Position numbers and translations under genes: made by a program. A stretch of DNA of 64,000 nucleotides from Comamonadaceae bacterium (GTDB lineage Bacteria; Pseudomonadota; Gammaproteobacteria; Burkholderiales; Burkholderiaceae_C): the NCBI GenBank assembly GCA_947455465.1, contig CANGNS010000002.1, positions 18,424 through 82,423 on the forward strand, read 5' to 3'. The notes under the pieces were generated by a model. It was not told the origin of the DNA. It made no database searches and saw nothing but the letters and a program-made list of their open reading frames with translations. Shown here in pieces: positions 36,462-44,937 of this stretch (its first letter is position 1; each line of letters starts with the position of its first letter).

Positions 36462-37141
36462 GCGGACACTCCCACCAGGTCTGCGCCTAAGGCGCGCAGT
36501 GGCAGCAGCACGGGCGCCGCAACCCCCAGCGCGGCCAGCGCCTGCCCAACCCGGGCGTCGTGCGTGGCAATCACCAGGCTGGCTTTTTGCGCCTTGGCTG
36601 TCTGCAGCAACAGGCCGACGGCATCGGCGGCGGCGGCATCGTCCAAACTGGCGGTGGGCTCATCGGCCAGGAGGAGCGGGGGCGCCATCAGCACCGCACG
36701 CGCCAGCGCCACGCGCTGGGCCTGCCCGCCCGAGAGCTGCGAGGGCAAGCGCCCGGCCAGCGACTGCACACCCAGTGCCTCCAGCACCTGGGTGATGCGC
36801 GCCGGGTTCTCTGGCATGCCTGCCGCCCAATAGGCCAGCGCCAGGTTGTCGCGCACCGTGAGCGCCGCGCTTAAATGCAGTTTTTGGGGCAAAAAACCAA
36901 TATTGCGCGCGCGCCAGGCATCTGCCGCGCGCCCACGCAGCGCCGCAATTTCCTGGCCCGCGACCCGCACGCTGCCCGCACGGGGTGCCACCAAGGCCGC
37001 CACCAGCGCAAGCCAGGTCGACTTGCCACTGCCGGACGGCCCGCTCAGCAGCAATACCTCGCCCTGCGCCAAGGCCACATCCGGGAAGGCCAAGGCGCCA
37101 GCGCCAGGATAGGCGTAGCGAAGGTCATGGGTTTGCAGCAT
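36458..37141 (-). CDS. ABC transporter ATP-binding protein (LolD/MacB-like)
   Basis: A 227-residue ATPase from ATG 37141. An in-frame extension into msrA is rejected. Walker A is GPSGSGKST, the signature is LSGGQAQRVALARAV and Walker B is LLLADEPTASLD. The H-loop is ATHDARV. It powers the following permease, with which it overlaps by 4 bases, probably for lipoprotein- or metal-related work in the periplasm. It starts 11 bases after msrA. Confidence 0.92.
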   Translation of the reverse strand: MLQTHDLRYAYPGAGALAFPDVALAQGEVLLLSGPSGSGKSTWLALVAALVAPRAGSVRVAGQEIAALRGRAADAWRARNIGFLPQKLHLSAALTVRDNLALAYWAAGMPENPARITQVLEALGVQSLAGRLPSQLSGGQAQRVALARAVLMAPPLLLADEPTASLDDAAAADAVGLLLQTAKAQKASLVIATHDARVGQALAALGVAAPVLLPLRALGADLVGVSA

Positions 37142-37152
37142 GGCCGGGCCCG

Positions 37153-37695
37153 TCAAGGTTTGGCCAGGCGGGCAAAGCTTTTGCGGAACTTGTCCACCTT
37201 GGGGCCTGCCACCGCCACGCAATAGCCCTGGCTGGGGTTCTTGGCGAAAAAGTTTTGGTGGTATTCCTCGGCGCGGGCGTAGTTGGAGAGCATCTGCACC
37301 TCGGTCACCACCGGCTGGCTGTAGGCGCCGCTGGCATCCAGCGCCTGCACCATGGCGCGGGCGGCGCCCAACTGCTCCTGCGATGTGCAGTAAATACCGC
37401 TGCGGTACTGCGTGCCCACGTCATGGCCTTGGCGGTTCAGGGTGGTGGGATCGTGGATCAGGAAAAAGACTTCCAGCAAGTCCTGCAGGCTGACCTGCGC
37501 CGGGTCGTAGACCAGGCGCACCACCTCGTTGTGCCCGCTGGTGCCGGTGCTGACCATGGCGTAAGTCGGGTTGGGTGCGTGGCCGTTGCAATAGCCGGAC
37601 TCGACCTGCTCGACGCCGCGCACCTGCAAAAACACCGATTCGGTGCACCAAAAACAACCGCCCCCGAGAACCAGGGTCTGTGTGGCAGAGGCCAT
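37153..37695 (-). CDS. msrA: Peptide-methionine (S)-S-oxide reductase MsrA
   Basis: A 180-residue protein from ATG 37695, with GGAG 9 bases upstream (a start at 37728 has no site). The active-site GGGCFWCTE places the catalytic Cys near residue 14. The YCNGHAPNPTY and EVYPAH-like RQSHDV regions are family typical. It repairs oxidised methionine. It leads the ABC-DUF3299 genes by position, which may be simple co-transcription. Confidence 0.93.
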   Translation of the reverse strand: MASATQTLVLGGGCFWCTESVFLQVRGVEQVESGYCNGHAPNPTYAMVSTGTSGHNEVVRLVYDPAQVSLQDLLEVFFLIHDPTTLNRQGHDVGTQYRSGIYCTSQEQLGAARAMVQALDASGAYSQPVVTEVQMLSNYARAEEYHQNFFAKNPSQGYCVAVAGPKVDKFRKSFARLAKP

Positions 37696-37749
37696 GAACG
37701 CATTCTCCAAAAAAGTGGCGCAAACCACCCCCGTGGCTGCAGGTCAGAG

Positions 37750-37766
37750 CATACGGCCATCGTATG
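37750..37766. promoter_or_regulatory. 17-base inverted repeat between msrA and tetR
   Basis: CATACG and CGTATG arms are exact complements around a 5-base centre. It lies 55 bases upstream of the msrA start and 27 bases before the tetR -35 element. It may be an operator for msrA or the ABC genes. It does not resemble the Zur consensus. Confidence 0.4.
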
Positions 37767-37767
37767 T

Positions 37768-37784
37768 CCCGCCGGTGAAGCGGG
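37768..37784 (+). other. GC hairpin with following T-rich stretch
   Basis: CCCGC and GCGGG pair around a 7-base loop and are followed by CTTTTGGTTT. This looks like a weak intrinsic terminator on the plus strand, but it sits between divergent genes directly before the tetR -35 element, so its role is unclear. It may act as an insulator against read-through. Confidence 0.3.
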
Positions 37785-37792
37785 CTTTTGGT

Positions 37793-37822
37793 TTGACCGT
37801 TTTGCCGGACAGCGGCTACACT
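37793..37822 (+). promoter_or_regulatory. Sigma-70-like promoter of the tetR-RND operon
   Basis: TTGACC at 37793-37798 and TACACT at 37817-37822 are separated by 18 bases. Transcription would start near 37829, inside the palindrome at 37823-37840 and about 17 bases before the tetR ATG. Confidence 0.55.
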
Positions 37823-37840
37823 ACTAACCGATTGGTCAGT
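37823..37840. promoter_or_regulatory. Probable TetR operator overlapping the transcription start
   Basis: The 18-base imperfect palindrome has half-sites ACTAACC and GGTCAGT (six of seven positions complementary). It abuts the -10 element and covers the expected start site, a typical arrangement for self-repression by a TetR protein. Confidence 0.6.
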
Positions 37841-37845
37841 AATTT

Positions 37846-38532
37846 ATGCAAACCCTTGATTCCCTTATCGACCTGTGCTGTCCGGTGCAAGCCAAGCGCG
37901 AGCGACGCAAAGAGGCGCGCCCGGGGGAGCTGCTGCAGGCGGCTTTGGCGCTGTTTGTAGAAAAAGGCTTTGCCGCGACTCGGGTCGAAGAAATCGCCCG
38001 GCGCGCTGGCGTCTCCAAGGGCACGCTGTTTTTGTACTTCGCCAGCAAAGAAGAGCTGTTCAAAGCCGTGGTGCGGGACAACATCGTGGGCCAACTGGCC
38101 CAGTTTGCGCACGCCATTGACGCCTTCGATGGCCCCACGCCGGTTCTGATGCGCAGCTTTGTTCATGGCTGGTGGCAGCATGTCGAGGCGACCAACAGCG
38201 CAGCGATCTCCAAGCTGATGATTAGCGAGGGCGCCCAATTCCCGGAACTGGCCGCCTTTTACCGCGCCGAGGTGATCGAGCCCGCCCAGCAACTGATCGC
38301 CCGGGTGCTGGCCCGGGGCCAGGCGCGAGGTGAATTTCGCAGCGTCGATGCGCAATACGGGCCTTTGGTGCTGCTGTCCTCGCTGATTTTTCTGGCGCTG
38401 TGGCGCAACTCGGCCACGCTGGCCGGGGTACACGACGGCCAGCTCGACCCGCGGGCCTACCTCGACACCTTGCTCGATACCTGTCTGTCCGGCCTGTCCA
38501 TCCCTCCCGGCACCGCCCCAAGCGCCGCCTGA
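37846..38532 (+). CDS. TetR family transcriptional regulator
   Basis: A 228-residue protein. The N-terminal HTH is VEEIARRAGVSKGTLFLYFASKEELFKAVV (about 45-75) after a short basic lead. The C-terminal part is the variable ligand-binding helical domain. It is the first gene of the RND efflux operon, 18 bases before the adaptor, and probably represses it. The ligand is likely an exported compound. No good Shine-Dalgarno is visible at this ATG, so a slightly later start cannot be excluded. Confidence 0.9.
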   Translation: MQTLDSLIDLCCPVQAKRERRKEARPGELLQAALALFVEKGFAATRVEEIARRAGVSKGTLFLYFASKEELFKAVVRDNIVGQLAQFAHAIDAFDGPTPVLMRSFVHGWWQHVEATNSAAISKLMISEGAQFPELAAFYRAEVIEPAQQLIARVLARGQARGEFRSVDAQYGPLVLLSSLIFLALWRNSATLAGVHDGQLDPRAYLDTLLDTCLSGLSIPPGTAPSAA

Positions 38533-38550
38533 CCTGCTGTTGTTACCACC

Positions 38551-39675
38551 ATGCCCTCCAAAAAAATCAGTCTGCTCATCACTGTTCTCGTGCTGCTGGC
38601 AGCGGGCGGCGCTTATCAATGGAAACGCATGCACGCACCGGCGCCTGCACCCCTGCCTGCCGCAGGTGCGCAACTGCCACTAGTCGCGCTGAGCGCGGCA
38701 GACACAGTGCTGCTGGAAAAAATAGAGCTGCAGCAAACCCTGCCCATTTCGGGCCCGATCAAGGCCGTCAACGCGGCTTTTGTCAAAGCGCGCGTCGCTG
38801 GCGAACTGCTCGATTTGCAGGTGCGTGAGGGCGATACCGTCCAGGCCGGCCAAGTGATCGCCCGCATCGACCCGACCGAATACCAGGCGCGCCTGCGCCA
38901 GGCGCAGCAGCAGGCCCAATCGGCCAAAGCGCAGGTAGACATTGCCCAGCGCAGCTACGACAACAACCGCTCCTTGGTGGACCAAGGATTTATCTCCAAA
39001 ACCGCGCTGGAGACCTCGGCCTTCACGCTGGCGGCCAGCCAAGCGAGCTTTCAGGCAGCGCAGTCGGGCGTGGACGTGTTGCAAAAAGCCTTGGACGACG
39101 CGGTGATGCGTGCGCCCATTGGCGGCCTGATCGCCCAGCGCCTGGCGCAAAACGGTGAGCGCATCGCCGTCGATGCGCGGGTGGTGGAGATCGTCGATCT
39201 AAGCCGCCTGGAACTCGAGGCCAGCCTCAGCCCCGAAGATTCAATGCAGGTGCGTATCGGCCAAAGTGCCCAACTGCGCATTGACGGCGCCGAGCAGGGT
39301 ATCAGCGCCCGTGTAGCCCGCGTCAACCCAAGTGCCAGTGCTACCAACCGGTCGGTGGTGGTCTACCTCAGCGTCAACCCCCACCCGCAACTGCGCCAAG
39401 GTCTGTTTGCCCAGGGGAGCCTGGCCACTGGGGCGCAAAACTTGGTCGCGCTGCCTCTGAGCGCAGTGCGCACCGACAAGCCCCAGCCCTATGTGCAAGC
39501 CATTGTGCAGGGCAAGGTGGTCCACTTGCCCGCCACCATGGGCATACGCGGCGAGTACCAGGGCCAAACCATGGTGGCGCTGGAGGACATGGAGCCTGGC
39601 CTGCGCGTGCTGCGCGGCAGCGTGGGCCCCTTGCTGGCGGGCACGCCGGTGAACATCGACGAGGCGAAGAAATAG
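38551..39675 (+). CDS. RND efflux periplasmic adaptor (membrane fusion protein)
   Basis: A 374-residue protein with an N-terminal membrane anchor (about 5-22). The order is beta-barrel/lipoyl half motif (VKARVAGELLDLQVREGDTVQAGQVIARID), a coiled-coil hairpin (about 110-165, Gln/Ala rich), a second lipoyl half (APIGGLIAQRLAQNGERI), and a C-terminal barrel. It bridges the RND pump at 39679 (3 bases away) to the outer-membrane TolC protein. Confidence 0.93.
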   Translation: MPSKKISLLITVLVLLAAGGAYQWKRMHAPAPAPLPAAGAQLPLVALSAADTVLLEKIELQQTLPISGPIKAVNAAFVKARVAGELLDLQVREGDTVQAGQVIARIDPTEYQARLRQAQQQAQSAKAQVDIAQRSYDNNRSLVDQGFISKTALETSAFTLAASQASFQAAQSGVDVLQKALDDAVMRAPIGGLIAQRLAQNGERIAVDARVVEIVDLSRLELEASLSPEDSMQVRIGQSAQLRIDGAEQGISARVARVNPSASATNRSVVVYLSVNPHPQLRQGLFAQGSLATGAQNLVALPLSAVRTDKPQPYVQAIVQGKVVHLPATMGIRGEYQGQTMVALEDMEPGLRVLRGSVGPLLAGTPVNIDEAKK

Positions 39676-39678
39676 CCT

Positions 39679-42600
39679 ATGTGGTTCACCCGCATCAGCC
39701 TGCATAACCCGGTCTTGGCGACCATGATGATGCTCGCCCTGGTGGTGCTGGGCCTGTTTTCCATGCAGCGGCTCAAGGTCGATCAGTTTCCCAATATCGA
39801 CTTTCCAACGGTGGTGGTGATCACCGAATACCCCGGCGCCGCCCCGGAAATCGTCGAGAGCGAAGTTACCAAAAAAATGGAAGAGGCGGTCAACTCGATT
39901 GCCGGCATCAGCTCCCTGACCTCGCGCAGCTACGAAGGCCAGTCGGTGGTGGTAATCAGTTTTGACCTGACCATGGACGGGCGCAAAGCCGCGGACGACG
40001 TGCGCGAAAAAGTCGCCTCGGTCAAGCCGCTGCTGCGCACCGAAGTCAAAGAGTCGCGGGTGCTGCGTTTTGACCCCTCGGCGCGGGCGATCTGGTCGGT
40101 GGCCGTGCTGCCCGACGGCAAAGGCCCGCAGCTCAGCGCCGTGGAGCTGACCAACTGGGCCCAGCAGGTATTTAAAAAGCGCCTGGAAAACGTGCCCGGT
40201 GTCGGCTCGGCCACCGTGGTAGGTGGATCGCAGCGCGAGATCAATATTTACCTCAACCCGCAGGCCATGGAGGCGCGCGGCATCACGCCGGACCAGGTGG
40301 CCAATGCGGTGCGCAATGAAAACCAGGACTTGCCGCTGGGCAGCATCCGCTCGCTAGAGCAAGAGCGCGTGCTGCAGGTGAGCGGTCGCCTCAAGCGCCC
40401 CGAAGATTTCAAGAACATCATCGTGGCACGCAAAAACGGCGTAGCCGTCACGGTCGGGCAAGTGGCCACGGTCAAAGACGGCCCCCAAGAGGTGGAAAAC
40501 CTGGCGCTGTACAACGGCGAGCGCACCTTGCTGCTGTCGGTGCAAAAAGCCCAGGACGAAAACACCATCGCCGTGGTCGACGGGCTGGAAAAAACCCTGG
40601 CCCAGGTCCGCAAGCAACTGCCGCCGGGTATTCGGCTGGAAACCATTGCCGACGGTTCGCGGCAAATCCGGGTGTCGGTGGACAACGTGAACCGCACTTT
40701 GGTCGAGGGCGCGGCGCTGACGGTGCTGATTGTGTTTTTGTTCCTCAACTCCTGGCGCTCGACCATCATCACCGGCCTGACGCTGCCCATTGCGCTCATA
40801 GGCACGTTTTTGTTCATGTACATGCTGGGTTTTTCCATCAACATGATCAGCATGATGGCGCTCAGCCTGTGTGTGGGCCTGCTCATTGACGATGCCATCG
40901 TGGTGCGCGAGAACATCGTGCGCCATATCCAAATGGGCAAGACGCCCTTCCAAGCGGCGCTGGACGGCACCGAGGAGATTGGTCTGGCCGTGCTGGCTAC
41001 CACCCTGTCCATCGTGGCGGTGTTTTTGCCTATCGGCTTTATGGCCGGCATCATCGGCAAGTTTTTCCACGAATTTGGCCTGACCATTGTGGTGGCGGTG
41101 CTCATTTCCATGTTTGTCAGCTTTACGCTGGACCCGATGCTCTCGAGCATTTGGCACGACCCCGCCATCCACGCGCACGGGCCAGGCCAAGCGCCGGTCA
41201 CGCTGTATGACAAAACCATAGGCCGCGTGACCGGCTGGTTTGACCGGGGAACGGATTATTTGGTCGAGGTCTACCAGTCGATTCTGCGCTGGTCGCTGGC
41301 ACATAAGCTGCCCACCTTGCTGCTGGCGCTGGGCATTTTTATCGGCAGCGTATTCATGGTGCCCTTGCTGGGCACGGAATTCGTGCCCAAATCGGATTTT
41401 TCAGAAACGACGATCAACTTTTACACGCCGGTAGGCTCCTCGCTGGAGGTGACCGAGGCGCGGGCGCGCCAAGTGGAAGCCATCGTGCGCGAGTTCCCCG
41501 AGGTGCGCTACACCCTGACCACCATCAACACCGGCAACGCCCAGGGCAAGATGTACGCCAGCACCTATGTGCGCATGGTGGACCGCAAGGCGCGCAAGCG
41601 CGGCATAGAGGACATGTCGGTGCTGATGCGCGAGCGCTTGCAGCATGTGCCAGGCATTACGGTAACGCACATCGGCCTGGTGGACTCGGTCGGCGGGGGC
41701 AAGCAAATCACGTTTTCGCTGATTGGCGCCGACACCCAGACCCTGGAGCGTTTGGCCCAGTTGGCCATGCCCAGGCTGCGCGCCATCCCCGGCCTAGTGG
41801 ACCTGGATTCGAGCATGAAGCCCAACAAACCCACGCTGGAGCTGCGCATCAAGCGCGAGGGCGCCTCGGACCTGGGGCTTTCGCTGTCCCAAATCGGCAG
41901 CAGCCTGCGCACTTTGGTGGCCGGCCAGACGGTGGGCAATTGGCGCGCCCAGGACGACCAAACCTATGACGTAAATGTGCGCCTCCAACCCCAGGCGCGC
42001 GACAACCCGGCCGATCTGGAACGTATGCCCCTGGCCATGGGCAGCAACCCGGACGGCAGCAACCACACCGTGCGCCTGAACCAGGTGGCCGATCTGGTCG
42101 AGAGCACCGGCTCCAACCAAATCAACCGGCGCGATATGCAGCGCGAGGTCTCGATCAACGCCAATGTCAGTGGCCGCTCGGCTGGCGAAGTCTCCAAAGA
42201 CATCCAGGCCGTGATGGACAGCATTGCCATGCCGCCAGGCTACAGCATGCAATTTAGCGGCTCGACCAAAGACATGGGCGACTCGTTTGGCTACGCCGTT
42301 TCGGCGCTGGCGCTAGGCATTGTGTTTATTTACATGATTTTGGCCAGCCAGTTCAAAAGCTTTTTGCAGCCCTTGGCGTTGATGACGGCCTTGCCGCTCA
42401 CCTTGATCGGCGTGGTGCTGGCGCTGATGGCGTTTCGCTCCACCTTGTCGATGTTTTCCGTGATTGGTATTTTGATGCTGATGGGCCTGGTCACCAAAAA
42501 CGCGATTTTGCTGGTGGACTTTGCCATCCGCGCCCGGGCGCCCGGGGTGGACGCGCAGGGCCGCGTGGTTCCCGGCTTGGAGCGCAACGCCGCCTTGTTG

Positions 42601-42873
42601 CTGGCAGCCAAAGTGCGGCTGCGCCCGATTCTGATGACCACGTTGGCCATGATTTTCGGCATGGTGCCGCTGGCCTTTGCACTCTCCGAAGGCTCGGAAA
42701 TGCGCGCCCCCATGGGCCAGGCGGTGATCGGCGGGGTGATTACCTCCTCGCTGCTGACCTTGGTCGTGGTGCCCGTCAGCTACTGTTATCTGGATGATTT
42801 AGGTCAATGGGTGCGCCGGATCCTGGGCTTGCCTGGCCCCGAGGCCACCGCGCCTGCACCGCTCGACCGGTAA
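39679..42873 (+). CDS. RND family efflux pump permease (HAE1/AcrB type)
   Basis: A 1064-residue, 12-helix inner-membrane pump with two large periplasmic loops. The proton-relay Asp pair is in GLLIDDAIVVRENI (about 410), and the partner lysine is in MGLVTKNAILLVDFA of the second half. The N-terminus LHNPVLATMMMLALVVLG is typical. No heavy-metal CzcA signature was recognised, so drugs, bile-like compounds or solvents are more likely substrates. Confidence 0.93.
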   Translation: MWFTRISLHNPVLATMMMLALVVLGLFSMQRLKVDQFPNIDFPTVVVITEYPGAAPEIVESEVTKKMEEAVNSIAGISSLTSRSYEGQSVVVISFDLTMDGRKAADDVREKVASVKPLLRTEVKESRVLRFDPSARAIWSVAVLPDGKGPQLSAVELTNWAQQVFKKRLENVPGVGSATVVGGSQREINIYLNPQAMEARGITPDQVANAVRNENQDLPLGSIRSLEQERVLQVSGRLKRPEDFKNIIVARKNGVAVTVGQVATVKDGPQEVENLALYNGERTLLLSVQKAQDENTIAVVDGLEKTLAQVRKQLPPGIRLETIADGSRQIRVSVDNVNRTLVEGAALTVLIVFLFLNSWRSTIITGLTLPIALIGTFLFMYMLGFSINMISMMALSLCVGLLIDDAIVVRENIVRHIQMGKTPFQAALDGTEEIGLAVLATTLSIVAVFLPIGFMAGIIGKFFHEFGLTIVVAVLISMFVSFTLDPMLSSIWHDPAIHAHGPGQAPVTLYDKTIGRVTGWFDRGTDYLVEVYQSILRWSLAHKLPTLLLALGIFIGSVFMVPLLGTEFVPKSDFSETTINFYTPVGSSLEVTEARARQVEAIVREFPEVRYTLTTINTGNAQGKMYASTYVRMVDRKARKRGIEDMSVLMRERLQHVPGITVTHIGLVDSVGGGKQITFSLIGADTQTLERLAQLAMPRLRAIPGLVDLDSSMKPNKPTLELRIKREGASDLGLSLSQIGSSLRTLVAGQTVGNWRAQDDQTYDVNVRLQPQARDNPADLERMPLAMGSNPDGSNHTVRLNQVADLVESTGSNQINRRDMQREVSINANVSGRSAGEVSKDIQAVMDSIAMPPGYSMQFSGSTKDMGDSFGYAVSALALGIVFIYMILASQFKSFLQPLALMTALPLTLIGVVLALMAFRSTLSMFSVIGILMLMGLVTKNAILLVDFAIRARAPGVDAQGRVVPGLERNAALLLAAKVRLRPILMTTLAMIFGMVPLAFALSEGSEMRAPMGQAVIGGVITSSLLTLVVVPVSYCYLDDLGQWVRRILGLPGPEATAPAPLDR

Positions 42874-42912
42874 AATCGGCCTTCTTTGAACCGTGCCCCC
42901 GAAAGCCCAGCC

Positions 42913-43575
42913 ATGAACCTCTCCGACGTCGCCCACGCCCGTTTCAACATGATCGAACAGCAGATCCGGCCCTGGAATGTGCTAGACGCCGACGTCCTGT
43001 CGCTTTTGGCTGACGTGCACCGCGAAGCGTTTGTGCCTGCGGCCCACCAGGCCCTGGCCTTTGCCGATATGGAAATCCCGCTGGGACACGGCCAGTGCAT
43101 GCTGGCCCCGCGCCTGGAAGCACGCATGCTGCAAGACCTGCAAATCCAGCCCGAAGACAAGATTTTGGAAATCGGCACCGGCTCGGGCTTCATGGCAGCG
43201 CTGCTGGCGCGCCAAGGCCGCAGCGTGCTCAGCCTGGAGTGCATTCCCGAGTTGGCGGCCACAGCCAGCCTCAAGCTGCGCCAGGCCGGTGTGTTGAATG
43301 TCGAGGTGCGCGTGGCCGATGGTGCCAAGCCCTTGGCCGGCAGCGACCGCTTTGACGCCATCGTGCTCAGCGGCTCGGTGGCCAAAGTACCGCAGCATCT
43401 GCTGGACCTGCTGGCCGTGGGTGGGCGCTTGATCACCATCGCTGGCGAAGAGCCCATCATGCAAGCGCATCTGTTTACCCGCGTCAATGACACGGACTTG
43501 CGCCACACCACTCCCTGGGACGCCAACGCACCACGCCTGCAAGGTTTTGCACAAGCGTCTCATTTCCGCTTCTAA
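42913..43575 (+). CDS. Protein-L-isoaspartate O-methyltransferase-like protein (Pcm family)
   Basis: A 220-residue SAM methyltransferase from ATG 42913. The SAM loop is LEIGTGSGFMAALLA (about 81-95). An upstream in-frame ATG (42886) has no better ribosome site. The family repairs isoaspartyl residues, but several Pcm-like proteins in proteobacteria lack tested activity. Its place between the RND pump and tolC is the usual one in Burkholderiales, from memory. Confidence 0.87.
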   Translation: MNLSDVAHARFNMIEQQIRPWNVLDADVLSLLADVHREAFVPAAHQALAFADMEIPLGHGQCMLAPRLEARMLQDLQIQPEDKILEIGTGSGFMAALLARQGRSVLSLECIPELAATASLKLRQAGVLNVEVRVADGAKPLAGSDRFDAIVLSGSVAKVPQHLLDLLAVGGRLITIAGEEPIMQAHLFTRVNDTDLRHTTPWDANAPRLQGFAQASHFRF

Positions 43576-43614
43576 GCGCTCCTGATTTTTATTTTTTGTT
43601 GGAAAACACGCCCC

Positions 43615-44937
43615 ATGAACCGCCCTACCTTCACACCGCGCCTGCTGCCCATGGTCTTTGCTTTAGGGATGGCCTTCAACGCCCACGCCCAAAGCTTGGT
43701 CGACCTGTACAGCGCCGCGCGCAGCTACGACGCGGGCTTTCAATCCGCCAAAGCACAGTACGACGCCAATCTGTTCAAGGCCGAACAAGCCCGCGCACTG
43801 AATCTGCCCAAAGCCAGCTTTAGCGCAGGCTGGAACTACACCAATTTTGAAAGTGGCGCGCTGCGCGCCGACCGCGCGTTTGACGCGCAAACGGCCACCC
43901 TGAGCGGCTCGCAAAGCCTGTACCGCCCGGCAGACGATGCCACTTACCTGCAAAGCCAAAAAGGTATTGCGCAAGCCAGCGCCGCCTTGCGCGCCGCCGA
44001 GCAAGACCTGATTATTCGCCTGAGCCAGGCCTACTTTGACGTATTGGCGTCCACCGACAGCCTGGAATTTGTCAAAGCGCAAAAAGTGGCGGTGCAAGAA
44101 CAACTGGCCTCGGCCAAACGCAACTTTGAAGTTGGCACCGCCACCATCACCGACACCCGCGAGGCGCAGGCGCGCTTTGACCTGGTGCTGGCCCAGGAAA
44201 TCGCCGCCGAAAATGATTTGCGCGTCAAAGTGCTGGCGCTAGGGCAACTGGTGGGCAAGGCCGACGTCAAGCCGCTTGCCGTGGCCGAAGGCCTCAATCT
44301 GGCCAACTTTGCACCATCGAATCTGACCCAGTGGCTGGACCAGGCCGACAGCGCCCACCCGGCCTTGGCGCAACTCAAAATCGCCCTCGAAGTAGCACAA
44401 CTGGAAACCAAAAAAGCCCAGGCCGCGCATTTGCCCACCGTCGATCTGGTGGCCAACTACCAAGCGGCTAACAACAACGGCTCCTCTACCAGCGCCATGG
44501 CTTATGTCACCAACGCCACCACCATTGGCGTGAGCATGACGATTCCGCTGTTTGCCGGCTACGCCATCCAAAACCGCGTGCGCGAGACCTTGTCGCTGGA
44601 AGAAAAAGCCCGCGCCGACCTGGATGCAGCCCAGCGCACCATCGCCCAGGCCACCCGCACGGCCTATATGGGCCTGGAATCCGGCCTAGGCCAGGTGCGC
44701 GCTTACGAAGCGGCCGCCCTGAGCAGCCAAAGCGCCCTGGACGCGAACAAGCTGGGCTACCAAGTGGGTGTGCGCATCAATATTGATGTGCTGAACTCCC
44801 AAAGCCAGCTCTTTGACACCAAGGCCAAGCTGTCCAAAGCGCGCTATGACGTGCTGCTGGGCAATTTACGCCTGCGCCAAGCCAGCGGCACCCTCCAAGC
44901 CGACGACCTGCAGGCGATTAACGCCGTTTTGCGCTAA
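43615..44937 (+). CDS. tolC: TolC family outer-membrane protein
   Basis: A 440-residue exported protein. The signal peptide ends near AHAQ (residue 26). Two repeated halves of the TolC barrel/tunnel are visible: YDAGFQSAKAQYDANLFKAEQ in the first and AHPALAQLKIALEVAQLETKKAQ in the second. It is the outer-membrane channel for the upstream RND pump. It overlaps the convergent waaA stop by 4 bases. Confidence 0.92.
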   Translation: MNRPTFTPRLLPMVFALGMAFNAHAQSLVDLYSAARSYDAGFQSAKAQYDANLFKAEQARALNLPKASFSAGWNYTNFESGALRADRAFDAQTATLSGSQSLYRPADDATYLQSQKGIAQASAALRAAEQDLIIRLSQAYFDVLASTDSLEFVKAQKVAVQEQLASAKRNFEVGTATITDTREAQARFDLVLAQEIAAENDLRVKVLALGQLVGKADVKPLAVAEGLNLANFAPSNLTQWLDQADSAHPALAQLKIALEVAQLETKKAQAAHLPTVDLVANYQAANNNGSSTSAMAYVTNATTIGVSMTIPLFAGYAIQNRVRETLSLEEKARADLDAAQRTIAQATRTAYMGLESGLGQVRAYEAAALSSQSALDANKLGYQVGVRINIDVLNSQSQLFDTKAKLSKARYDVLLGNLRLRQASGTLQADDLQAINAVLR

